The notes beneath the pieces were generated by a model. It made no database searches. It saw only the letters and a program-made list of their open reading frames with translations, and was not told the origin of the DNA. From Ceratobasidium sp. AG-K (lineage: Eukaryota; Basidiomycota; Agaricomycetes; Cantharellales; Ceratobasidiaceae), in the NCBI GenBank assembly GCA_037039685.1, contig JAWNGF010000006.1, forward strand, positions 248,001 to 312,000: 64,000 nucleotides of DNA, written 5' to 3'. The translations under genes and the position numbers were made by a program. Below, piece by piece: positions 35,551 to 46,089 of the stretch (position 1 is the stretch's first letter; each line of letters begins with the position of its first letter).

Positions 35551-37910
35551 TCACTCTCGATCAAACCACGCATCCCAGAACCCCTCAGTCCCATTCCCCG
35601 CCGCCGTCCACGCCCGAATTCCAAGCATGCGCATCACAAGTCCGTACACCTCGACGTTCTCAAAGTGCTCAATCAGCACCGGTCCGCCTCCACCATGTCG
35701 ACCTTTGGGAGGAACGTAAATGGGCGGTTTGGTAGTCGCATTGAGGTCCGTTGCGGGTGAGGTCCGTGAAAAGCGGGTCGAAGATGGGGTGGGAGAGGTG
35801 GATGGATGGGAGGCGTATTGCGCGAATGCTTGCGCGCGCACGCGGTCTGTGAATGGGCCACTGGCTATAAACATGGCTCGCATGAGGGGGTTCTCGTTAT
35901 CGTAGCCGTGGTCCTATGGCGGAATTAATCAGTAGCACTAAAGGTTCTGAGATGATTGCTTACCCCGTTGGCGTACCACGGATCCTTCTCCCGATGCGTC
36001 GTGACCGACCAGCCCAGGTTGGGAACCACATAAACGGGCGGAATGCGGGAATTATGATCAGGCGAAAAGTGTTTACGGGACGGGAACGGGTTCTGCAGCG
36101 ACGGAGGGATATCGACCTAGAGCGACGGGCGTCAGTTGGAATACTACTCAATCGACTCGCATACTCACCCCCTTGTACACTCCCTCCCAGACATCACTCG
36201 TCGCAGTATACACCTTGAAGTTATACGGCGGGCGAGCTGCAGCCTTGTGCAACCTCTCCAAATGGCGAGTTACGTTCGCGCCCGGTTTGAACCACAGTCC
36301 AGCGCTTGGTTGGCCTATCCCGAAACATCAGTCCAGGAACCAACCAGAACGAGGTCACTGACCGAGCTTCCATGCAATCTCATCTGCGCCTTCCTCCCCC
36401 AATATGTCATCCAAATATATCCATTTTCGGTCGTGCGTGGGTGCCATGCCGTGGTCGCTAAGGAATATCACATCGACGATCGAGGAGAGGTTGCGTTGGC
36501 TCAGACCGGTTCGGACGGCGTGCGCAAAGACGTCAATGTTCATGAGCGCGTCCTTTGGGCAAAGTCAGCTGACGTCACTTTTTACAAACGGTCCAGACTC
36601 ACAGTCATCTCAGGTGAGTCTGGGCCGTGCCAATGTCCCGTGTCGTCGATCAAAGGCTCGTACACTGCTCGCAAGTTAAATATAGCTCAATATTCGGATC
36701 TGTAACTCACTCGTAATAAGCTGTGGGCGATCGTCAAACGGCATGTCAATCCAGTTGAGGATTTGGTTGGCCTTGTCTTGTAGCGTTATATTGTGTTTCT
36801 GATATTAAATGGTCAGTACAGGCCATAGTGCAGGGTAAATGACGCACTCGGAAGGGAATGAAATATGTGGGCTTGTTGCCATTACGAGTGACAGGCGGAC
36901 CCGGCCTAGTTACGTCCGATGTTATTTACTTGACTTTGGAATGGAAATCGAGTGCATACCACATGAGGTTCCCCGCCTTCAGCCCAGCCTTGACTGCCGT
37001 CTCCCACATCTATTCCAACCCCCATGTTCAGCTTACTGATTCCACGAACATAGTCGATCAACGCACCGGCTCGCCACCCCACCAACTCGCATTCCAGCTT
37101 TCATCCGGGTGTTGGTAGAAGAAATGAGCATTTGTCTCTGGATCTATGAATTCGTTGGCGATGATCCCGTGTGACTCGGGGTACAGTCCTGTCCTGTTGG
37201 AATCATGAAGAGTGTTGCTGCGCAGGTTTCGAAACAACTTACATGATAGACCAGTGGTTGCTGCGCCGAGTGAAATAAGAATCGGCTAATTTTTATAACG
37301 CTTTTGGAGGTTCTACTCACGGGAAGGTCAAGGCCTAGGAAGATGATAATGAGCTTCAAAAATCGATTGGGAGAGATGGTGGTGGCTTACAGGGTAGGAC
37401 GGCTGCAACCAGCGAGCACGGAGCCCATTATCACCTGTCGCAAGGAGATGGGGCGTAAGACCTCGCTGGAGATAGTCGGCGCTGACGGAGGATCAACATG
37501 AGCTCTCACGCGGAAGTTTAATGGAAAACTCACCGAAAGCCGTCAAACGAAATAACAACCACCGTCTTTCGAAAGTCATGTGTTCCATTACTCATAAATA
37601 CGCTTTGCCTTCGCTTCCAGATGGGATCAATAAATATAGCAGAGACGAGCAAGACGATCATCATCCCCATAAAAGCAAGGAACACCGCAATATAACGACG
37701 AGGGAGCCATAGTGGAATAGAAATGCCTAGGAACCGGTGGTCAACCGTGGATTGTTGAGAGGCAAGCAGGGGAGTCAATTCGTTTTCCGTACTACCCGAA
37801 GCCCGGGCTTCCTCCTCTCGAGATATACTCCGCGCCGACGTGGGCCGTGAGGAACTTGCAGTCATCCCCAGTTGGTGGTCGTTGTTCGGCGATGACAGCA
37901 CGGAGCTCAT
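35551..37910 (-). CDS. type II membrane nucleotide pyrophosphatase/phosphodiesterase (NPP/alkaline-phosphatase superfamily)
   Basis: About 13 minus-strand exons from ATG at 37910 to TGA at 35551. The N-terminus is a Ser-rich cytoplasmic tail, then one transmembrane helix (about residues 72-95, FLAFMGMMIVLLVSAIF), which makes it type II. The lumenal part has the first metal ligand [34 protein letters not shown] (this segment holds the catalytic residue: here Ala-Leu-Thr, with Thr the usual nucleophile), SDHGM and the late HFSPDHNSR segment. It ends NGTEGFWDAWF. The family hydrolyses phosphodiester or pyrophosphate bonds of nucleotides. Exons include very small ones (GCC TTG ACC TTC CC and a 17-nt one with NHWS). 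It lies tail to tail with polymerase copy 3, and its 3' end was copied to 31900-32430. Confidence 0.85.
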
Positions 37911-38692
37911 GCCTTACGTAACGCTCAGGGCCATAACAAATAATACCCTCACAGTCAAACAACCCAACTTGGATGGCCGATGAGCTCAGAGCACTGTCAC
38001 CAGTTGCACGCCGTGTATCGTCCTGCCTCAGTAAGGTGTTTTCTCGACCCAACGCTTCAGAGTGTATCGGACAGGTATAAATGCGCGTCCGTCTCAAATG
38101 TCATCAGAAATCGAATGCGGGTGAAGATTGCGCCCCCACCTACCGAACACGCCACGTGAAATCCTCCTGGGCGGGCTGATACCTATTTCTCTCGAGCCGC
38201 TAATCTCATGCGAGCCCCGACGAGCTCCACCGTGCGTAGTCGTTCTGGACCAATAAGGTAATAGGGGCGGTCTCTATTTGCTGACTGATCGCGGGCTCTG
38301 GATCGAGCCGACACCGAGACTCCTGACTTATACACCGGCCAATAATTAGTTGGTTGGACTCGAGCTGCATACTAGCAACAACGCTTCCATTGCTAATCGA
38401 TACGAATATACATTTCTGAGCGAGGAGTTATATCCATACGCAGAGAGGAAGAAACATTGGGCGCGGAATATTGCGGTCATAAGCGTTAATGCAGTAATCA
38501 AAGTAGTCGGGATCGAGTAGTATGCGGCCGGTTGGCGTGGACACGGGTACCGCACACCAGTTCAGACCCATCCCAACTCTCCTGTTATCCAGCCGTTCGT
38601 ATCGCAAGTGTCATTCTCTCGCTCCCATCAAGACCACCCCAGAAACCCTAATGTCGGCAGACTAAGCAAGTGTCTGGCAGATTCTCCAACGA
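37911..38692. other. intergenic
   Basis: Promoter region of the phosphodiesterase gene on the left and the 3' flank of the DUF6593-like gene on the right. No supported gene. Confidence 0.4.
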
Positions 38693-39445
38693 CTAGCGTG
38701 GTGTGGGGACCGCATTCGTGAGATTCCGAGCTTTATACACCTCAACGATTGATTTATCCACACCTGTGAGGGGGATCAGGTCCATGGCAAGGAGCACAAC
38801 GGTCACGTCGGGCTACCGGAACAATCCTACTCCAAAACGCCAATTTTTTCAACTATGTAAATGCAAGTGACTTACCTTGGCAGTGACCAACACAGTCCCG
38901 GCCTTGGGAAAATTGGTCATTGGTGCGAACTCCACACCAACCAGTTCGAATTCACTCCATATTCGAAGGGTTGATTGGCTTAACCAGTGATATTCTATTG
39001 AATCGAGTGTAACGGAATTGGGTGGAGTTAGGTATAGTTATCGTAAGACAAACGCCAAAAAGCAGTGCGAGGCAACGAGGGGTGCCTGTTCTTTTATTGG
39101 GCTAATCGTTGTCATTGTTGCGAACAGACCACACGCCAAAGCAGGATACCATGAATTCGCGATACCTTCTATCTAGTGATGGTTGATAGAGGCTCGGTGG
39201 CGTGCGCCCATTTGATGGCTGTATGAGATGACCACGGATTATCGCGCCTTTGGCACCCTCGCGTACCACTGACCTCTCTCATTGAAACGAAAGTTCCATC
39301 CAAACGAAAACATTGCATTGGTGCCGAGATGCAAGTAGGATGTCATGTTGTTGGCCGTGGGGTTCCTTCCCATTGAGACCATATCGAGAACTGGCTTTAC
39401 TCTGGCAAGTCGATGGTAACGATCATAAGGCGGGATTCTATCCAA
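38693..39445 (-). CDS. DUF6593-like (tubby C-terminal-like) small protein
   Basis: Three exons, 39445-39274, 38994-38876 and 38812-38693, join in phase to about 136 residues. The joined sequence has the pattern of the DUF6593 family common in Agaricomycetes: a basic start (RLARVKPVLDMV), FSFGWNFRFNEREYHW, EFELVGVEFAP, and a final hydrophobic strand pair TVVLLAMDLIPLTGVDKS. The exon 1/2 intron is long (279 nt) with a GTCAGT donor, and the conserved F-x-F-x-x-R-E-Y-x-W block spans the junction, which supports it. The ATG at 39445 is the first in frame; internal Met residues are possible starts. No function is known for the family. Confidence 0.55.
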
Positions 39446-39458
39446 ACCCTATCTTAAT

Positions 39459-39830
39459 CTACTCGTCCTGGAGTAGTATTACGTCTACGTTATCGTGAGC
39501 ACCTTGCAACAGCATCTGTCCCTCAAACGTCAAAACCCCTTTCCGCTTCGCGGCGCGTAGGGTACCATTGAGGGCCTCGACTGGATAACCAGGATGAGTT
39601 ATATCGGTTATGGTAAGGCCTCCCACTGGTATCTCACATATATTACTGCATCTATCATCCTTCACAATCTTTCCAAACTTGACTACAGCGATTCCTGGTT
39701 GGCCTGCCGGGGGCTTTTCTCCCAGTCTTTTGATCTCCTCCTGAAGTAACCATATTAGATCCACTCAGTTATTGAAAAACAATAATGGACCCACTTTGAG
39801 TTGCTCAATCTCTTTGTCGATGTTGGCCAT
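39459..39830 (-). CDS. Costars-domain protein (ABRACL-like)
   Basis: Three exons, 39830-39795, 39740-39638 and 39580-39459, give 86 residues, the size typical of the family. The whole protein is one Costars domain: EEIKRLGEK, AVVKFGKIVKDDRCSNIFEAL (reading across the intron 39581-39637), GTLRAAKRKG, and LLQGAHDNVDVILLQDE. Costars/ABRACL proteins are small relatives of the actin-binding C-terminus of STARS and influence actin dynamics and motility; the fungal role is unstudied as far as I know. The second intron keeps the frame, so an unspliced read-through would still look open. Its removal restores the conserved SNIFEALNGTL. Confidence 0.85.
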
Positions 39831-40559
39831 GATGGTAACTAATGAAATGGATTGCCAAAGCCACTGTTTGGGAGACTGCACGTGACTAACCGACGGCATT
39901 TATGGAGATGCCATTCATTGCGCATCGCCCGATGAACCTCACGTACTATCAATGATTTGCGTTAGAATCATAGGAATTGCATAGCACTTCAAATGCTAGA
40001 GAGATGAGTTTTTGAAGAGGAATCCCTGGTGGTATACCCGGGAAAACAGCCTTTGCATCTATAATAGCCTCGGGAGCCAAGGTATTATCCGTAGTTATCG
40101 TAGCCAAGCAAGAAGATCAGAATTCGCAGTACATAGATATTTGAATTTATAATATCCACGAGACCCCAGCCAGCTCAGTAATATACAAAACCCTTGATAT
40201 GTATACACTCTGGTGTCAGTACGGAGACACGATGTATGATTTATTCCATGAGTGTTCACGGGCACTCAATCCATAGGAGGGCGTGAATTTTGAGTGGCCA
40301 GAACCAACCCTAGGCTTACTCAATATGCTTGAGCTGATAGACCGACGCGATTCTTCACCAACGTGGAGACAGCTATTCCCGCATTGCAGCTCCGACACCA
40401 CCAGTCCCTCTTTGCTTCGGTGAGCACAGCCTCACACATATCTCTACAGTGGCTACCTTTCACGTTCAAAATTCCCTTTCATTCTCACACTGCATCCGAT
40501 ACAACAATCACTGAGCGAGGTTACCCTCTGCTTCACTCGGTTTCGATGTGCCCCGTAAA
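39831..40559. other. intergenic
   Basis: No gene or repeat that I can support. Confidence 0.4.
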
Positions 40560-43500
40560 TTAGTTTTCCCCCTGCCTTGCCAGAATAATCCTTGCCATCT
40601 GCTCCGTTTAACAGTCATGTACCCTCCGAGTCTAAGGAAATACTCACTCTGTCTCGTACCTCAGCAGAGGTCGGGCGATCTTCTGGTGTACGAGTCCAGC
40701 AGCTTACGAGAAGTGCCCACAAAAGGTCTCCGTGATTGACCTGCGACGGTATATGCTCGTATGGTCGTTTGGGATGTGCACCCGTTATTATCTTCGTAAC
40801 AATAATGGGCTCGCGCATCCCAGCGTATGGTATCGATCCCGAGATCACTTCCTATAATGGGGTCAGTTCTCCTCGTGTACCTTACTCCTCCTGAAGCGTA
40901 CATAAATTGTCTGTAAGATGTAGTTTCAGTTGATATAGCTCTGTTTTACGGCTGCGGACTTACCATCCCGAGTGAGTACACGTCGGCCTCAGCGGTCAAA
41001 GTGGAATCCTCATCGAGCATCTCTGGAGCCTACGCTTTCTTTATTATCATTCAATCCTAAAATCAAATGAAGAATTCGTACCACCCAATTCAGAGACGTA
41101 GCGGCCCGGCTGGTGGTGGTCGAAAACTGCAATGTATAATGTCTCAAGGTTGCGTTCCCAAAGTCGGTTAGTTTGGGTATGAAATCGTCTGAAATCAGAA
41201 CGTTGTCCTAGCGTAATGCACAAGGAGTTAGCGCTAGGAGTTGTTATAAGATGTTGTTGAAATGGCCATACGCCCTTGAGATCTCCATGAACCTGACCGT
41301 AATATTTGAGTTCAAGGCTGCCAATATATCATGTGGGCAAGAAGTGACTTACCACGCCAACGCTATGAAGATACGCAACTCCATCGGCGATTTGCATGCA
41401 CTTTTCATTCTGGATTAGCCTATCACAGCCTCGCATTGGAAATGACGCACCAATCCATAGCGGTCGGTATTGGGCTCGACATCCAATAAACGCCGCACAT
41501 TTCCAAAGCCCATCCATGGAGAGATCATTGCGAGTTGGTCTCGGTGTTGGCCGACCCCAATCAGGCCCAAAACATTGGGGTGGCTGCACTTCGACCACAC
41601 ATACAGCTCCCGGGCAGCGTGCTATGCGTGACATTAGAAGTGCATATAGGTGAGTAAAACACTAACTTTAAGCTTCTTATCTGTAGCCTCGCTTGGTTCC
41701 ACATGTAATCTAAGGCACTTGACGGCGACCAGGTTCCCGTCACGTAGCGTACCGCGATACACATCGCCAAATCCTCCTGATGATATCGGGTACTCACTAA
41801 AGTTGGACACGTCAAGCTGATCTGTCATATCTTTGCAGCCGTGTTGATCGAGATGTTCGAGGATAACAGCTATGGGCTGGCAGAGAAGGTGAATGTGGTT
41901 TAACACGGAGGGTATATAAAGTGCTTCTGGGGCACATCACCATTTGACGCGTGATTTTGGCATAGCTGGTGATGTTTGCTACATTCAGAGTACCACCTAG
42001 TTAGGCACGCTATTAATCTTACCGGGGGACGAGTTTAGTTCGATCCTGCAAAACCAAGGAGCGGTCAGGCTCTGCGAGAACATATAGCTTCAAGCACGGA
42101 GGGGTAACTCGTGTTCGGCGTCAATTGCCCCAAAAAACGACGAGCAAAGAAGGGATTGCAAAAGCGGGTGTACTGATATCTGACACATGCATATACCAAC
42201 CTCGCTCATCTCCATGCTTTTGTTTTTCTCGAGGAACTGACGATTTTGAACTGAATGAGTAATGGTGGGTATCAACATGTACAGATGTACTTACGTGCTA
42301 TCAAGTATTAGATATAGTGTTATGTAGTCAGTTTCGCGCAGAATTAATGCACCACAAAAGTGCTGACTTTCTACCGGTGTAGGATGGTTTAGTTGAAACA
42401 TTAATATAGTCAGTACAGGGGGTATATAGCTTACCACCTGTTATAGACACCCCCTGTAGTCAGTCGCGGGAAACCATTTTCTCGAGAGCATTGAAAGAAC
42501 GTACCGCCTGAGAACGAGTAGTAGTTTATAACATATGAGTCTAAACCTATAAGAGGCAGGTAGAGTGCGTACACGCTAGAGGTAAGCACGTTAGCGGAAG
42601 GTTGGGTGAGGTGCCGTCGTAGTGTGAAATGACATACGTCCTGAGGTGAAGAGTGTGAGTAGCTGAATTGACGAACTGATTATCAAAGTTATGCCTTTAG
42701 CCCACTTACTTTCTGAGTGCAGATGGTGCGTGTTGTGAACGCAAAAACAAATCAATAAAGAGGAAAGGCATACAGCCTGGCGGCAAACAGGTTGGATCGC
42801 ATATAGGACAGTTACGGCGGCCGAACTCACTTGCTAATGTATAATCCCATTCCGGCTAAATCAGGATTTCCTTACTAAAACAAGATACCCGAATACTCAC
42901 GTCCTTGGTGAAGCAACCGAAGAGGAGGTAATGAGGCAGTGGGTCATATGATACCATCGCATGAATTGAAGTAGTGCTAACCAACTATATATCGACCGCA
43001 AATAGTCAGACAAGTTAGTAGCAAGACTCGTATCGCAATGCAAGACGCACGTTTTCAATTGGCGATGGCTATTTTAGGCAAAGTTGAGCTAGCTAATGAG
43101 GAGGGGAAAAACAACATACGTCCTGAAGTACGAGGGGCAAAAGCAAGCCGTTACAGAGGTCAACTCAATCGGATGAATGCGGTAGAACTGACCCACTGGG
43201 GATGCGCTAGTCAGTCCCGTGATTTTAGCGCTTATTTTGTACATACCAGCTAAACCCACGCAGTAATACCAAGTTAAGGTGACAACAATGAGTGGATTAA
43301 GTAGACAATGCATCAGTCGGAATTTTCTTTGCTCCCCTTCTAACTTAGTTTGGACGTACCCCCTAGAGCCACGTTGTAATTTCCAGAATAAGCAGAAAGG
43401 TTGTAGATCGTAAAATCAATAATTAATCCTTGAGTAAAACGCATGAATCTCACGTACCAACTAAAGGTTTGTAGTGTTTTTGATGATAATAGCGATGGGC

Positions 43501-46089
43501 GAGCGCATACAATTACCGCATCAATTTCAGCTGTATTTGGTTTGCGTGTAGGGCAATACGCACCGACTATAATCGTATAGTAGCGCCAGGTGGTGTTAAC
43601 GAAATAGGTTGGGAGGTGGGCACGTTAGCTGTCGTTATTAATTCTCTCGAGGAGTTGTACATACCCACTGGAGTTGCGGACCGATACCAGATCGCAGCGA
43701 GCAGAAAAAAATATCAGTGGTTAACATCCAACATCTCGTGTGTTCGATACTTACGCCCTAAATTCGCGTAGTATTGCGGGGTAATGGTGGTGTCAACGAG
43801 CCAGTTTTGGCAAACATTGTATCGTTAGCATGCTATCTACATGAAGCACGGTTTCTTGTACATACCACCTAGTGGTGTGGGTACCATGAGGCGGGTTGAA
43901 TTACAAGCGAAAGTAGAGGTGCAGGTTTGGTTATTAATAGATCTTCCCTGATGTGCGTGGTTACACTCACCGGCTAGAGCCGCGCCGCATCATCCAGGAA
44001 TGGGAAAACGATGGATGCGTGGAGGCGCATTGTATTAGTCAAACATCCCCTCTTCCCATTTCTGTTGTACAAACCTCCTATGTTCATGGTTGCAAAACAA
44101 TAACAACAACAGCAGAATGATGGATGATAAATGGCAGCCTGGTAAGTTCCCCCCAGACCGATAGATCGCTCGCACGCACATACTGGTCCAGACAACATAC
44201 ATTGTTCGGTGGTTAACAACGTCAAATATGTTTGAAAAAGAGTCGCCTGAGTTAGTACTCCTCAATCCTTGTGGAGGTATGATCATACGTACAATCTGTA
44301 GTTTCATTGAAGTTCCAGATCAGAGCAACGACGGCGCCAAGCACAGATGATATTCTTGTTAGTTATAATTATCCCGATCCTGGATGTATCCGATGCGTAC
44401 CCACTGAAGAAACGCAAAGCAGTGCCGGATGGGAGCAGTGATAACAGCGAAAAGGCGCAGGCGAGTGTCGGGTCAGCTGGGCTACTACCCTCGTCTCTTG
44501 TGTAATTCGTACACACCCACTGAAAGTGCATAGTGGTTGCATGGGCATATCCGAGTGATGAAAAAAAGTACATTCAAATGCCACATTTGTTAGTCACACC
44601 ACGATGCGTATGTTTTGTACGCACCTCCTGGGTTCATAAACCAGCACCAAATGAAAACAACGATGATGAGAAGTTGCAGAAACCCGTTTTACACAACGAT
44701 CAGCGTTCTGTTTGTTACATAGGCATTTCATACGCACTCTCTAGAGTCGTGTGACAGCGCCGAGAACCACCGATAAAAACGACGCGCGGGTGAATAAAAC
44801 GAATATATATATACGAATGGCTCAGACGTACTCCCTGCCTCTACATCATGGCGTTCGATTCAAGTAGAATTCGTCCATGTGATATCGCACCTGATGTCAA
44901 CTGTATGCTTTTAACTATCTCACATTCTACTCACACGCTATTTACCAGTTCCAGAAAGGTCTCGGTCTTTCAGATCTTAATAAAGATCTTTGCAAACCCG
45001 ACTCACGATCTATGGTTACAGTAAGGTTACCATCAGCCCTCGTTCCCTCTACGGATGGTTCGTATACTCGCCTCCTAAGCCACCGTTGCGAAGTATTGAT
45101 AAGTGCCTGTCGCTAGCCGGCGGTTTTTCTCAACTTACATACTATGATCCCATGAAATGAGTTTCGAAAACAAACCAATGCCGACTCTAGCCTAAGTTAC
45201 ATGCCCCATGAACCCAATATCACTTACACCCTAAATTTTCAGAGATAGGAAAAACCATAGCCACAATTAGATGGATCTTTTCACGGGCGTAAGACGATAT
45301 GACCACTTACTTGCTATATGCAAGTCGATCAATCAAGGGGTCCAACCTCATTGTCAGTACGGATATCGTTCAAACGAGCACAGATAGACCTACCCACTGA
45401 AATCGTGAAAATTGCTTCTGAGTGAGCCGATCTCACGCAAAGAGTTTGATGCAACTTACAGTCTAGAGTCAGGGCATTGGGGTGTCATCAGCGGGTTTCT
45501 TTCTGAACGACTAGGAGACTACTGACCCACTGCAGGACGCGTAGTGAACGACACAATTTCAAGTTGATGTTGGTCATGTGTGGCCGGTGTGCGAATCACA
45601 GAAGCGGCAGTTAGTTCCGATTTGTTCTTTCAAGGGAGCTTCACGTACAGTCTGAGGTAAAAAAAAAAAGGCGGCAGGAGCCAAAAACAAAACAGTCAAG
45701 TGCGCGTTAGCGAACCATGCACCTATCTGTACCGGCCTGCGCCTGTCAATCCGGTACGCACTTGCTGATCGTGGAGTCGCCATGCAGTAAGCCCACCCGA
45801 CAACCGAAATAAGAACGATCCGATCAGCGATGGTCCAGTCCACGACTCATTAATACGCACGTGCTGGGTTCATTCCAGCCCGTAGTAGGAGAAAGGTTCA
45901 ATAGGGAAAGTGTCGAACATGTCAGCGCCGCGATGATAGAATACTGTATAGAGATACATACATCCGGACCCTACACATACATTCGATATACATTCGATCG
46001 TCAAGGCGTCGAAAGTTCCAAATGTTGCAGAGTATATCAGCGAGTCGATTGAGTAGAGAGTAGGCATGACGCACCTGATCCCCAGACAT
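40560..46089 (-). CDS. TKL-type protein kinase with an N-terminus built from 40 single-codon exons
   Basis: Proposed model of about 373 residues. Start ATG TCT GGG GAT CAG at 46089-46075, then a 9-nt exon at 45970-45962, then 40 exons of exactly 3 nt (positions under the array feature), then ordinary exons 42236-42201, 42045-42023, 41965-41941, 41876-41667, 41621-41451, 41400-41353, 41292-41272, 41207-41082, 41029-40964, 40910-40902 (9 nt), 40851-40648 and 40598-40560. The kinase domain reads LDQHGCKDMTDQLDV, a Gly loop SSGGFGDVYRG, AVKCLRL (Lys), ELYVWSKCSHPNVLGL, HGDLKGDNVL (catalytic Asp), TDFGNA, APEML and ADVYSLGMTIYEVISG. All catalytic residues are present. The kinase exon at 41876 has no good ATG of its own: conserved sequence continues upstream of the first Met, so upstream exons are required, and the tiny-exon chain reaches it in phase. 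The kinase part is sure; the array part is inference. Confidence 0.68.
42295..46089 (-). other. array of 40 consecutive 3-nt microexons (AG-NNN-GT)
   Basis: On the minus strand, an acceptor AG, three bases, then a donor occur at (plus-strand start of each triplet): 45861, 45762, 45649, 45527, 45460, 45394, 45311, 45228, 45139, 45072, 44935, 44832, 44738, 44625, 44517, 44401, 44293, 44180, 44075, 43971, 43866, 43755, 43665, 43564, 43458, 43360, 43247, 43193, 43120, 42982, 42901, 42831, 42774, 42710, 42638, 42573, 42505, 42435, 42368, 42295. Introns between them are 51-135 nt. Typical units read CTTTCAG-TGG-GTGTGT, CTCCAG-TGG-GTATGT, CCTCAG-ACT-GTACGT, CATAG-TAT-GTAAGT. One donor is GC (GCGAGT at 45071). 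In frame 0 the triplets contain no stop and are rich in Trp (six), Gly, Asp and Glu, with segments such as QTWTWQGYERG and EPVGWSLGLWD. Confidence 0.7.

Noticed and set aside
42090..42278. Minus-strand 62-codon frame starting MLIPTITHSVQNRQF
   Set aside because: Only its central part (42236-42201) fits as an exon in phase with the array and kinase; the rest is intron sequence by the splice model.
43974..44584. Cysteine-rich short minus-strand frames in the array region
   Set aside because: They run through several well-formed donors and acceptors and have no match; they are intronic under the microexon model.
44885..44892. CATCAG directly followed by GTGCGA (zero-length exon) within the microexon array
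   Set aside because: It falls inside a normal-length intron between two good 3-nt units, and the donor is weaker; counted as chance.
45659..45670. Poly-A run as a sign of a processed pseudogene
   Set aside because: It is 12 bases, lies inside an intron of the array and has no coding sequence before it.
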